43,045 nt of DNA from SIG565 sp045647785 (GCA_045647785.1 JAZRMU010000039.1:1-43045); one strand, 5' to 3'; shown: positions 23,926 through 32,739, counted from the first letter of the stretch. A program made the numbers and translations. The notes: generated from the sequence alone by a model not told the origin.

Positions 23926-26376
23926 ATGAAATTTGCATTTTCAACTGATTTTGTAAAAACTGAATCTTTTTTGGAGTTGTGCAACACAACCTCCGAGTAT
24001 GAGTTTTCGGGCTTTGAGGTGTGTGGAATTGATGAGGAAAAGGCAGCCCACGAGGACAGTATTTTCCACTCCACGATGCTTTCAAACTCTAAAAGAAAGC
24101 TTATAAACCGCCATATCGGTATTGCTGCTGTTTCATACCCCGAGTATGTGAACGGCGCGACCGACAGCGATGTAATAATGAAATATGTAGAGCGCGCCGC
24201 CGCTGTAGGAACTAATGTTGTGCTGAAAATCGAGAATGACGATTTTGCTGCACTTTCTGCAGTGCTCACTCCCGCAATTAAAAAGGCGGAGTTTTTAGGT
24301 GTTATGTTGCTTGTGGAAACAAAAGGCATTTTTGCTAATACAGAAAAGATTTTAGAGCTGATTAGCTTTTTCGCATCGGCTTCTATCGGTGTATGCTGGG
24401 ATATTCGCAGCACATTTTTTGAAGCTCGCGAAACTGCCGACCAAACTATTCAAATTCTCGGTTCATATATTGAATATGTAAGAATCGGAGATAAAAAAGG
24501 CGATACCAATGTGCTTATAGGCAAGGGCGAGCTGCCTGTGAATGAGTTTATAAATGCACTCAAATCCCTGAATTATGATGGTTATATTTGCGCCGAGCCC
24601 AACGATGAAATTATGTCGTATGATATAGTTTTAACCCATTTTATAAGCTTTATGGACCGCATAAATCGTGATAAAAAGCCGCAGAGCGCTATCTACTATA
24701 ACCGCGCTCACACAGGCACACACCCTTGGAAAAAGTATGATGTTATAAATCTTACTTTTTCACAGGTGCTCGATGTTATGGTGGAGCGATATCCCGACCA
24801 GTACGCCTTTAAGTACACAACCCTCGACTATACAAGAACCTATGCGCAGTTTAAGCGCGATGTCGATAAAGCGGCTGCGGCATTGCTCGCTCTCGGCGTG
24901 CGCCCGGGACATCATGTAGCAATTTGGGCGACAAATGTTCCGCAGTGGTTTATAACCTTCTGGGCGACCGTTAAAATTGGCGCGGTGCTCGTTACCGTTA
25001 ACACCGCCTATAAAATCCACGAAACCGAGTATCTGCTCCGTCAGTCCGATACCCATACTTTAGTTATGATAGAGGACTGCAAGGATTCTAATTATAAGGC
25101 TATTATGGAGGAGCTGTGCCCAGAGCTTAAAAACACCCAAAAGGGCAAGCCGCTTTATTCTAAAAAGCTGCCCTTCCTTCGCAATATCATTACAGTAGGC
25201 TTTGAGATGGATGGCTGCCTCGAGTGGAATGAAATGGTAAAGCTTTCATCCACTGTTCCGGCTGCCGAGGTTGAGCGAGTAGCTGCAACTGTTAAGCCCG
25301 ATGATGTTTGCAATATGCAGTACACTTCAGGTACTACAGGCTTCCCCAAGGGCGTAATGCTTACCCATAATAACATTATAAATAATGGTAAAATTATCGG
25401 CGATAGAATGGATATTTCCACAGCCGACCGTATGATGATTCAAGTGCCTATGTTCCATTGCTTTGGAATGGTGCTTTCTATGACTAATCTTATGACCCAC
25501 GGCGGCACTATCTGCCCAATGCCGTATTTTTCGCCAAAATCCTCACTCGCATGCATAAATGATGAAAAAATCACCTGCTTCAATGGTGTTCCGACTATGT
25601 TTATTGCAATGTTCTCTCATGAGGATTTTGCAAAGACTGATTTTTCGCATATAAGAACAGGTATTATGGCAGGTGCTAACTGCCCGCCTGAGCTTATGCG
25701 CCGCGCAGCAGAGGAAATGAATATGCGCGAAATTTTAAGTGTATACGGTCAAACCGAGGCTTCTCCTGGTTGCACTATGGGTGAGGTTAACGAGGACCTT
25801 TGGCACCGCACTGAAACCGTAGGCTCGGCCTTCCCCGGTGTTGAATGCAAAATAATCGACCCCGAAACAGGCGAGGATTTGCCCGATGGAGAAAACGGCG
25901 AATTTGTAGCACGCGGCTTCAATATTATGAAGGGCTACTACAAAATGCCCAAGGCAACCGAGCAGACTATCGATAAGGATGGTTGGCTGCATTCGGGTGA
26001 TATAGCCTGCCGCACCGAGGACGGATATTACAAGATTACAGGTCGTCTTAAGGATATGATAATACGCGGTGGCGAAAACCTCTATCCGCGCGAGATTGAG
26101 GAGTTCTATCTAACCCACAAGAAAATCCGCGATGTTCAGGTTGTGGGTGTTCCCGATGAACGCTACGGAGAAGAGTGCTGTGCTTGGATAATCCTTAAAA
26201 AGGGTGAAACCGCCACAGCCGACGATATGCGAGCTTATGGCGAAAGCAGTATGGCAAAGCATAAGGTACCTCGCTATTTCTTGTTTGTCGAGGAGTTCCC
26301 GATGAACGCTGCCGGAAAAATTTTAAAATATAAAATGAAGGATATGTCGGTAGAAATGCTGGGTATTAAAAAGTAA
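23926..26376 (+). CDS. TIM-barrel/acyl-CoA synthetase fusion, proposed isovalerate-CoA ligase
   Basis: An 816-residue two-domain protein. Residues 1-245 resemble a xylose-isomerase-like barrel; of the usual metal ligands E131 (LLVETKG), D159 (VCWDIRS) and E224 remain but the His positions read Arg (YVRIGD, R186), so that half may be non-catalytic. Residues ~265-816 are an AMP-forming acyl-CoA synthetase with P-loop YTSGTTGFPKG (466-476), YGQTE (607-611), hinge GRLKD (706-710) and catalytic Lys in AAGKILKYK (K798). It would make acyl-CoA, AMP and PPi. The Leu T-box and the branched-chain operon downstream suggest isovalerate as substrate; that is inference. The frame is continuous across both domains with no start-like gap, so the fusion looks genuine. 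Confidence 0.88.
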   Translation: MKFAFSTDFVKTESFLELCNTTSEYEFSGFEVCGIDEEKAAHEDSIFHSTMLSNSKRKLINRHIGIAAVSYPEYVNGATDSDVIMKYVERAAAVGTNVVLKIENDDFAALSAVLTPAIKKAEFLGVMLLVETKGIFANTEKILELISFFASASIGVCWDIRSTFFEARETADQTIQILGSYIEYVRIGDKKGDTNVLIGKGELPVNEFINALKSLNYDGYICAEPNDEIMSYDIVLTHFISFMDRINRDKKPQSAIYYNRAHTGTHPWKKYDVINLTFSQVLDVMVERYPDQYAFKYTTLDYTRTYAQFKRDVDKAAAALLALGVRPGHHVAIWATNVPQWFITFWATVKIGAVLVTVNTAYKIHETEYLLRQSDTHTLVMIEDCKDSNYKAIMEELCPELKNTQKGKPLYSKKLPFLRNIITVGFEMDGCLEWNEMVKLSSTVPAAEVERVAATVKPDDVCNMQYTSGTTGFPKGVMLTHNNIINNGKIIGDRMDISTADRMMIQVPMFHCFGMVLSMTNLMTHGGTICPMPYFSPKSSLACINDEKITCFNGVPTMFIAMFSHEDFAKTDFSHIRTGIMAGANCPPELMRRAAEEMNMREILSVYGQTEASPGCTMGEVNEDLWHRTETVGSAFPGVECKIIDPETGEDLPDGENGEFVARGFNIMKGYYKMPKATEQTIDKDGWLHSGDIACRTEDGYYKITGRLKDMIIRGGENLYPREIEEFYLTHKKIRDVQVVGVPDERYGEECCAWIILKKGETATADDMRAYGESSMAKHKVPRYFLFVEEFPMNAAGKILKYKMKDMSVEMLGIKK

Positions 26377-26383
26377 AAAATAC

Positions 26384-26412
26384 TTGACAAAATCCTTTAG
26401 CGGTAGTATAAT
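26384..26412 (+). promoter_or_regulatory. Perfect consensus promoter of the Ile T-box unit
   Basis: TTGACA (26384-26389), 17-base spacer, TATAAT (26407-26412). Confidence 0.92.
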
Positions 26413-26432
26413 GCTATCAACAATTTAACAAA

Positions 26433-26692
26433 AGCGATGACGAAGACGGTTTTAATCGGCATTTCACAGAGAGTCGGGGGCGGTGCGAGCCCGATAAATT
26501 AAGATTAAATACTTATCACTTCCGAGCTGAAGGCTCAAACGGCAAAGCCTAGTAGGTCCTTCCGTGATTACTGCGTTAATGTATACGGCTTGTCAGAGCC
26601 TGAGTGGTGCTTTTAGCACAATTTGAGTGGTACCGCGGGTATTGATTTTTTCAAACTCGTCTCAAGAAATTGAGACGGGTTTTTATTTATTT
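26433..26692 (+). promoter_or_regulatory. T-box riboswitch, specifier ATC (isoleucine)
   Basis: Stem I base: AGC (26433-26435) with GCT (26526-26528), GAAG (26442-26445) with CTTC (26519-26522), again with 6 and 3 unpaired bases between. ATC-A at 26515-26518 sits directly before the CTTC strand, so the specifier is Ile. The apex has AGAGAGTCGG...GCGAGCCCGA. The T-box reads GAGTGGTACCGCGG (26625-26638); bulge TGGT fits discriminator A of tRNA-Ile. Antiterminator strand TTTGAG can pair with CTCAAG (26661-26666), competing with the terminator. Confidence 0.9.
26655..26692 (+). terminator. T-box regulated terminator (Ile unit)
   Basis: CTCGTCTCA (26656-26664) pairs with TGAGACGGG (26671-26679), followed by TTTTTATTTATTT. 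Confidence 0.88.
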
Positions 26693-26710
26693 CGTTTAAG
26701 GAGAGTTTTT

Positions 26711-28978
26711 ATGAGCAACCAAACCACAATGACACAGCTTGCCGATATCGCCAAAAGAATTCGCGAGCTTCGCGAAATTATGGGCTGGACTGCGGCTGAA
26801 ATGGCGGAGAAAACCGAGGTTTCCGAGCAGCAGTATGTGATTTATGAAGGCGGAGATGTAGATATCCCGTTTTCATTTATTCATAAATGCTCGCTTGCGT
26901 TTGATGTTGAAATGACCGAGCTTTTGGAGGGCAAAAGTGCAAACCTTTCAAGCTATACGGTAACAAGGGCAGGTAAGGGTCAGCAAACCGCTAAAGAAGA
27001 TGGTATCGATATTAAAAATTTAGCTCCGAAATTTCGCGATAAAATTGCCGAGCCTTATTATGTTCGCTATGAATATTCTGCCGCACAGCAGAATAAGCCG
27101 ATACATTTAGCAAAGCATTCGGGTCAAGAATTCGATTTCATTTTATCAGGCAGCCTTAAGGTGCAAATAGGAGAGCATACCGAGATTTTACACGAGGGCG
27201 ATAGCATTTATTATGACAGTTCAACACCTCACGGAATGATAGCTATCGACGGACGCGACTGTGTTTTCTGCGCTGTTGTACTGCCCGGCGAAAAGACTGC
27301 CGAAAAAGAGGTTGGAAAAACAATTGTCGCTGCAAAAAAGAGCGAGAATTTAGTCTGCGAAAAGTTTGTTGAATGTAAAGAAAGCGAAGCGGGTGCACTC
27401 GAGAAAATCACTTTCAAAAATACCGATACCTTCAATTTCGGATTCGATATTGTTGATGAGATTGCTAATAAATATCCCGATAAGCTGGCTATGCTGCATC
27501 TCGATAAGCATCAAAATGAGCGACGCTTCACCTTCCGCGACATTAAACATTATTCTAATCAGACCGCTAACTATTTCAAGTCTCTTGGCATAAAACGCGG
27601 CGATAAGGTAATGCTGGTTCTCAAGCGCCATTATCAGTTCTGGTTCTGTATGGTAGCGCTACACAAAATCGGTGCTATCGCAATTCCGGCTACTAATCAA
27701 TTAAAGGAGCACGATTTCGTTTACCGCTTCAATGCGGCAGGTGTAAATGCCATTGTCTGCACAGCCGACGGAGATACCTCCGATATCGCCGAGTCTGCAG
27801 CCAAGCAGGCACCCAGCGTTAAAAATCTTATCCTTGTTGGCGGCAAAAAGGATAATTGGCATTCGTTTGATGATGAAATGGGCTTCTTCTCGCGCAAATA
27901 CACCCGCGAGGAGGATAATTCTGCCGGTGATGATTTGGCACTTATGTTCTTCACCTCCGGCACAACGGGGAACCCCAAAATGGCAGCCCATAAGCACACC
28001 TATGCGCTTGGACATTTTGTAACTGCCAAGTATTGGCATTGCTGCGAGCGCGACGGTCTGCATCTTACCATTTCCGATACAGGCTGGGGAAAATCCCTTT
28101 GGGGCAAGCTGTATGGTCAGTGGCTGTGCGAGGGCGCAGTATTTGTGTATGACTTTGACAGATTTGATGAAAATGAAATTCTGCCGATGTTTGCTAAATA
28201 TGGAATAACCACCTTCTGTGCACCTCCGACAATGCTCCGCATGCTGGTGCGCGGAGATTTATCAAAATTTGATTTATCCTCAATTCATCATATGACTACG
28301 GCAGGAGAGGCTCTCAACCCTGAAGTATTTAAGCTGTTTAAGGATGCTACAGGTCTTGAGATTATGGAGGGTTTTGGTCAAACCGAGACTACCCTTACTA
28401 TAGCAAACCTTTGCGGTACTGTTCCTAAAATCGGCTCAATGGGTAAGGCATCTCCCCAGTATGATATTGATATAGTTGACCCCGATGGCAATCCTGTTGC
28501 TGCGGGTGAGGTGGGCGAAATTGTTGTTCGTTTAGAAAATGGTGCGCCCTGCGGACTTTTCAGAGAGTATTATCTCGATGAGGAGAAAACAAATGACGCT
28601 ATTTATGGCGGTCTCTATCATACCGGCGATACCGCTTGGCGTGATGAGGATGGATATTTCTGGTATGTGAGCCGTATCGACGATGTTATTAAGTCCTCCG
28701 GCTACCGCATCGGACCGTTTGAAATTGAGAGCGTTATTATGGAACTGCCGTATGTAGTTGAGTGCGGTGTTTCTGCCGCTCCCGACGAGCTTCGCGGTCA
28801 GGTAGTAAAGGCGAGCATCGTATTGACAAAGGGCACTGAACCTACAGAGGAGCTCAAAAAAGAAATTCAGCAGTATGTTAAATCACATACCGCACCCTAT
28901 AAGTATCCGCGTCAGGTAGTATTCTGCGATGAGCTACCTAAAACTATAAGCGGCAAAATTCAGCGAAATAAGCTGTAA
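26711..28978 (+). CDS. XRE-HTH / cupin / acyl-CoA synthetase fusion, proposed 2-methylbutyrate-CoA ligase
   Basis: A 755-residue three-domain protein. Residues ~13-73 are an XRE-type helix-turn-helix (RIRELREIMGWTAAEMAEKT). Residues ~120-190 are a cupin with likely metal ligands H136, E140 and H174 (HSGQEFDFILSGSLK, STPHGM). Residues ~235-755 are a medium-chain-type AMP-forming synthetase: FTSGTTGNPKM (414-424), GFGQTETT, hinge SRIDDVIKSSGYR (usual G is S654) and K749 in SGKIQRNKL. HTH-cupin proteins are normally separate repressors, so this is an enzyme joined to a ligand-sensing DNA-binding module. I chose ATG 26711 with AAGGAGAG upstream; earlier in-frame codons lie in the T-box. Ile T-box control suggests 2-methylbutyrate as substrate (inference). 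Confidence 0.88.
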   Translation: MSNQTTMTQLADIAKRIRELREIMGWTAAEMAEKTEVSEQQYVIYEGGDVDIPFSFIHKCSLAFDVEMTELLEGKSANLSSYTVTRAGKGQQTAKEDGIDIKNLAPKFRDKIAEPYYVRYEYSAAQQNKPIHLAKHSGQEFDFILSGSLKVQIGEHTEILHEGDSIYYDSSTPHGMIAIDGRDCVFCAVVLPGEKTAEKEVGKTIVAAKKSENLVCEKFVECKESEAGALEKITFKNTDTFNFGFDIVDEIANKYPDKLAMLHLDKHQNERRFTFRDIKHYSNQTANYFKSLGIKRGDKVMLVLKRHYQFWFCMVALHKIGAIAIPATNQLKEHDFVYRFNAAGVNAIVCTADGDTSDIAESAAKQAPSVKNLILVGGKKDNWHSFDDEMGFFSRKYTREEDNSAGDDLALMFFTSGTTGNPKMAAHKHTYALGHFVTAKYWHCCERDGLHLTISDTGWGKSLWGKLYGQWLCEGAVFVYDFDRFDENEILPMFAKYGITTFCAPPTMLRMLVRGDLSKFDLSSIHHMTTAGEALNPEVFKLFKDATGLEIMEGFGQTETTLTIANLCGTVPKIGSMGKASPQYDIDIVDPDGNPVAAGEVGEIVVRLENGAPCGLFREYYLDEEKTNDAIYGGLYHTGDTAWRDEDGYFWYVSRIDDVIKSSGYRIGPFEIESVIMELPYVVECGVSAAPDELRGQVVKASIVLTKGTEPTEELKKEIQQYVKSHTAPYKYPRQVVFCDELPKTISGKIQRNKL

Positions 28979-28993
28979 AATATCAAAAATAAG

Positions 28994-29022
28994 TTGACAA
29001 ATATACCTATTATTGATATAAT
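28994..29022 (+). promoter_or_regulatory. Perfect consensus promoter of the Val T-box operon
   Basis: TTGACA (28994-28999), 17-base spacer, TATAAT (29017-29022). Confidence 0.92.
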
Positions 29023-29039
29023 TCTTATATATGTATAAA

Positions 29040-29306
29040 GGCGTTGACGAAGAGGGCGTTTAGGGCTCCATTTCAGAGAGGCGGTGGCTGGTGAAAACCG
29101 CTGTGGAAAGCTTTACGTTTGTAGCTTCTGAGCCGAAAGGAAGAAAAGATAAATTCTCGGTAGACCCTTTCCGTGATGACTGCGTTAATGTATACGGCTT
29201 GTCAGAGCCTGAGTGGTGCTTTTAGCACAATTTGAGTGGTACCGCGGGATATAAGATAATCTTATAGCTCGTCTCAAAGAATTATGTCTTTGAGGCGGGC
29301 TATTAA
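29040..29306 (+). promoter_or_regulatory. T-box riboswitch, specifier GTA (valine)
   Basis: Stem I base: GGC (29040-29042) with GCC (29132-29134), GAAG (29049-29052) with CTTC (29125-29128), same 6/3 unpaired spacing. GTA-G at 29121-29124 lies directly before the CTTC strand, so the specifier is Val. The apex is AGAGAGGCGG...GAAAACCGC. T-box GAGTGGTACCGCGGG (29234-29248), bulge TGGT. TTTGAG just before it pairs perfectly with CTCAAA (29273-29278) for the antiterminator, exclusive with the terminator. Its 3' half is nearly identical to that of the Ile leader. Confidence 0.9.
29266..29306 (+). terminator. T-box regulated terminator (Val unit), weak U tract
   Basis: A long stem AGCTCGTCTCAAAGA (29266-29280)/TCTTTGAGGCGGGCT (29287-29301) followed only by ATTAAAATTT, a poor U tract compared with the Leu and Ile leaders. 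Confidence 0.72.
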
Positions 29307-29340
29307 AATTTCGCCTCCAAGAAAAGCAAAGGAGAAATTT

Positions 29341-31635
29341 ATGAATACTGCAACAGGCTTACAGTTCAAGATTACCGAAATGGCACAGCGTATTAAAACG
29401 CTGCGCGAAATAGTTGGACTTTCTATAGAGGAAATGTCAGCAAAAACGGGCGTAACAGAGAGCGAATATCTCGCTTGCGAGGCAGGTCAAAGCGACTTGA
29501 ACTTTGCCTTTTTATACCGTTGCGCTTTGGTTCTAGGTGTAGATGTAACCGAAATTATCGAGGGCAAATCTCCCCGTCTTGCGGGCTACACAGTAACTAG
29601 AAGCGGTAAAGGACAGGAAATTCAAAAAGCGCATTCAATGACCTATTATAACTTGGCTGCATCCTTTAAAAACCGTATTGCCGAGCCGCTTTATGTTGTT
29701 TGCGATTATAACGAAAATCACGCAAATGCCGATATCGAGCTCACTACCCATGAGGGTCAGGAGTGCGATGTTGTACTGCAGGGCAGTCTTAAAGTGCAGG
29801 TTGGCGACCATATAGAAACATTGGCCGCAGGCGATAGTATTTATTATGATAGCTCGGTGCCGCACGGAATGGTAGCGCTTGAGGAAAACACGATTTTCTA
29901 TGCTATCGTACTCAACCCCTCGCACGAGCCAATTTCTACACTCGTTCACGGAGGCGCCAGAGAAATATCATTAACCCCCGTTAAGAAGCCAAAGAGCGAT
30001 AGAAAGCGCGTTTGGGAGGACTTTATCGAAGCGGATGAGGATAACAACGGTACTATCCAAAAAATCGCATTTAAGAATGAAAATGAGTTTAACTTTGCGT
30101 TTGATGTTATCGACCGTATCGGCCGCGAGCAGCCTGAAAAAACTGCACTTTTGCATATTAGCAAGGATAAAACCGAGCGCCGCATAACCTTCGCAGAGCT
30201 AAAGCGCGCCTCATCGCAGACCGCGAACTACTTTAAATCTCTCGGAATCAAGCGTGGCGATAAGGTAATGCTTATCTTGAAGCGCCACTATCAGTTCTGG
30301 CTGTGTATGGTAGCGCTGCATAAGCTCGGCGCTGTTGCAATACCGGCTTCTAATCAGCTTAAGGAACACGATATAACCTACCGCCTTAATAAAGCGGGAG
30401 TTAAAATGATAATAACCACACCTGACGATGGTATTCCGGCCGAGGTTGATAAGGCGGCAGAGCACGCCGAAACACTTGAGCACAAGCTTATTGTTAACAC
30501 CTCGCGCGATGGCTGGCGCAGCTTTGATGAGGAATACTCGCTCTTTACAGGTAAGTTTGAGCGCGATGAAAATTCACCCAAGGGTGATGACCTTATGCTT
30601 ATGTATTTCACCTCGGGTACAACAGGTAATCCGAAGATTGCTATGCATAACTATAAGTATCCGCTTGGACACTTTATAACTGCAAAGTATTGGCATTGTG
30701 TCAACCCTGACGGACTGCATTTATCCATTTCCGACACAGGCTGGGCAAAGGCGGCTTGGGGTAAAATCTACGGTCAGTGGCTGTGCGAAGCACCTATTTT
30801 CGCTTACGATTTCGATAGATTCGATGCTAACGATATTATGCCGATGTTTGAACGCTATGGTATCACAACCTTCTGTGCACCGCCAACAATGCTGCGTCTT
30901 ATGATTAAGCAGGATTTATCACGCTTTAATCTATCCTCAATTGAGCATATGACTACTGCCGGCGAGGCGTTAAACCCCGAGGTATTCCGTCAATTCGAAA
31001 AGGCTACAGGACTTCAGATTATGGAGGGCTTCGGTCAGACCGAAACCACAGTAGCCCTTGCAAACCTTGCGGGAACAAAAACCAAAATCGGTTCAATGGG
31101 TAAGCCCGTTCCGCTTTATAACATCAAGCTCGTAGATGCCGACGGAAATGAGGTCCCGGTTGGTGAGGTTGGTGAGATTTCAATCGACATATCCACCGGC
31201 AATCCCTGCGGACTTTTCACAGGTTATTTTGAGGATAAGGAAAAAACCGATGAGGTAAGGGTAAATGGCCTATACCATACGGGCGACACAGCTTGGCGCG
31301 ATGAGGACGGATATTTCTGGTATGTTGGACGCGTAGACGATGTTATTAAGTCCTCGGGATACCGAATCGGACCGTTTGAAATCGAAAATGTAATTATGGA
31401 ACTGCCCTATGTTCTTGAATGCGGTGTATCGGCAGAGCCTGATGAGGTTCGCGGTCAGGTAGTAAAGGCGAGTATCGTGCTGACCAAGGGTACAGAGCCT
31501 ACAGATGAGCTCAAAAAGGAAATTCAAGAGTATGTTAAGGCTCGCACAGCGCCTTATAAATATCCGCGTGTAGTAGTGTTCCGTGAAGAGCTGCCAAAAA
31601 CTGCAAGTGGAAAAATCCAGCGTAATAAACTATAA
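29341..31635 (+). CDS. XRE-HTH / cupin / acyl-CoA synthetase fusion, proposed isobutyrate-CoA ligase
   Basis: A 764-residue paralogue of the preceding fusion with the same order of domains: XRE HTH (~15-75, RIKTLREIVGLSIEEMSAKT), cupin (~120-190, HEGQECDVVLQGSLK and SVPHGM, ligands H137, E141, H175), and AMP-forming synthetase (~245-764) with FTSGTTGNPK, GFGQTETT, hinge GRVDDVIKSSGYR and a final SGKIQRNKL. The synthetase halves of the two are close by eye; the N-terminal halves differ more, fitting different ligands. ATG 29341 follows AAAGGAG. It leads the operon with ilvE and the oxidoreductase (24-base gap). Val T-box control suggests isobutyrate as substrate (inference). Confidence 0.88.
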   Translation: MNTATGLQFKITEMAQRIKTLREIVGLSIEEMSAKTGVTESEYLACEAGQSDLNFAFLYRCALVLGVDVTEIIEGKSPRLAGYTVTRSGKGQEIQKAHSMTYYNLAASFKNRIAEPLYVVCDYNENHANADIELTTHEGQECDVVLQGSLKVQVGDHIETLAAGDSIYYDSSVPHGMVALEENTIFYAIVLNPSHEPISTLVHGGAREISLTPVKKPKSDRKRVWEDFIEADEDNNGTIQKIAFKNENEFNFAFDVIDRIGREQPEKTALLHISKDKTERRITFAELKRASSQTANYFKSLGIKRGDKVMLILKRHYQFWLCMVALHKLGAVAIPASNQLKEHDITYRLNKAGVKMIITTPDDGIPAEVDKAAEHAETLEHKLIVNTSRDGWRSFDEEYSLFTGKFERDENSPKGDDLMLMYFTSGTTGNPKIAMHNYKYPLGHFITAKYWHCVNPDGLHLSISDTGWAKAAWGKIYGQWLCEAPIFAYDFDRFDANDIMPMFERYGITTFCAPPTMLRLMIKQDLSRFNLSSIEHMTTAGEALNPEVFRQFEKATGLQIMEGFGQTETTVALANLAGTKTKIGSMGKPVPLYNIKLVDADGNEVPVGEVGEISIDISTGNPCGLFTGYFEDKEKTDEVRVNGLYHTGDTAWRDEDGYFWYVGRVDDVIKSSGYRIGPFEIENVIMELPYVLECGVSAEPDEVRGQVVKASIVLTKGTEPTDELKKEIQEYVKARTAPYKYPRVVVFREELPKTASGKIQRNKL

Positions 31636-31659
31636 TATTTTTAACGGAGTGTGTTAATT

Positions 31660-32739
31660 ATGAAATACGAAATCAGTGTTACAAAAACTACAGCACCCAA
31701 ACAAAAGCCTCAAGATGAAAGTAAACTAGGCTTTGGTAAAATTTTTACCGACCATATGTTTTTAATGGATTATAGCGAGGGTGAGGGCTGGCATAACGGC
31801 AGAATAGTTCCTTTTGGTCCTATTCCCACAAACCCCGCTTCAACAGTGTTCCATTATGGTGCAGAGATTTTCGAAGGTATGAAGGCTTACCGTGCCAAAA
31901 ATGGCAGAATTCAGCTTTTCAGACCTATGGAGAATGTGAAGCGTCTTAATGCGTCTGCTGAACGCCTCTGCCTGCCGCAGCTTGATGAGGAAGGCTGCCT
32001 TGATATCATTGAAAAGATGGTAGAGCTTGAGAAAGATTGGGTGCCTCACAGTGAGGGTACATCGCTTTATATTCGCCCCTTCCTATACGGTAACGACCCG
32101 CACCTCGGTGTTCACGCTGTTAAGAATGCGGTGTTTGCAGTTATCTGCTCACCCGTAGGCGCATATTATGCCGAGGGTCTTAACCCCGTAAAAATCGCTA
32201 TTGAGTCAGAGGATGTTCGTGCAGTTCGCGGCGGTACAGGCTATGCAAAATGCGGCGGTAACTATGCTGCATCCCTTCGCGCCGGTCAGCGTGCCGAGGA
32301 AAACGGCTATACACAGGTGCTTTGGCTTGATGGTGTACATAGAAAGTATATCGAAGAGGTTGGCGCTATGAATGTAATGTTCAAGGTTAGCGGCAAAATA
32401 ATCACCCCCGCACTTACAGGCTCCGTGCTTCCCGGTATCACAAGAAAGTCTTGTATTGAACTCTTAAAGAGCTGGGGCTACACAGTTGAGGAACGTGCAT
32501 TCTCGGTTGATGAGCTGTTTGAGGCTGCCGAAAACGGCACTCTTGAAGAGGCTTGGGGTACAGGTACTGCAGCGGTAGTATCACCTATAGGTCATCTTTT
32601 CTATAACGGCAAAGAGCATACCGTAGCCGGCAATAAAATTGGCGAGTTAACTCAAAAGCTTTATGATGAGCTAACAGGTATTCAGTGGGGCAAAAGTGAA
32701 GATAGCTTTGGCTGGATAGTTGATGTTTGCAATGGCTAA
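31660..32739 (+). CDS. ilvE: Branched-chain amino acid aminotransferase
   Basis: PLP enzyme that interconverts Leu, Ile, Val and their 2-oxoacids using glutamate; 359 residues, class IV fold. Signatures: GAEIFEGMKAYRAKNGRIQL, RPFLYGNDPHLGVH, the PLP lysine in GTGYAKCGGNYAASLRA, LDGVHRKYIEEVGAMNVMF, and GTGTAAVVSPIGHL. I start at ATG 31660 with CGGAG 10 bases upstream rather than the in-frame GTG at 31651. It follows the Val synthetase by 24 bases with no terminator and overlaps the next gene by 8 bases, so it shares Val T-box control. It supplies the last step of the proposed acid-to-amino-acid route. Confidence 0.95.
   Translation: MKYEISVTKTTAPKQKPQDESKLGFGKIFTDHMFLMDYSEGEGWHNGRIVPFGPIPTNPASTVFHYGAEIFEGMKAYRAKNGRIQLFRPMENVKRLNASAERLCLPQLDEEGCLDIIEKMVELEKDWVPHSEGTSLYIRPFLYGNDPHLGVHAVKNAVFAVICSPVGAYYAEGLNPVKIAIESEDVRAVRGGTGYAKCGGNYAASLRAGQRAEENGYTQVLWLDGVHRKYIEEVGAMNVMFKVSGKIITPALTGSVLPGITRKSCIELLKSWGYTVEERAFSVDELFEAAENGTLEEAWGTGTAAVVSPIGHLFYNGKEHTVAGNKIGELTQKLYDELTGIQWGKSEDSFGWIVDVCNG

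Noticed and set aside
26627..26710. An upstream in-frame start that would add 28 residues to the Ile-unit fusion protein.
   Set aside because: This stretch is the T-box antiterminator/terminator; the ATG at 26711 has a proper ribosome site. The same applies to the 19 residues before 29341 in the Val unit.
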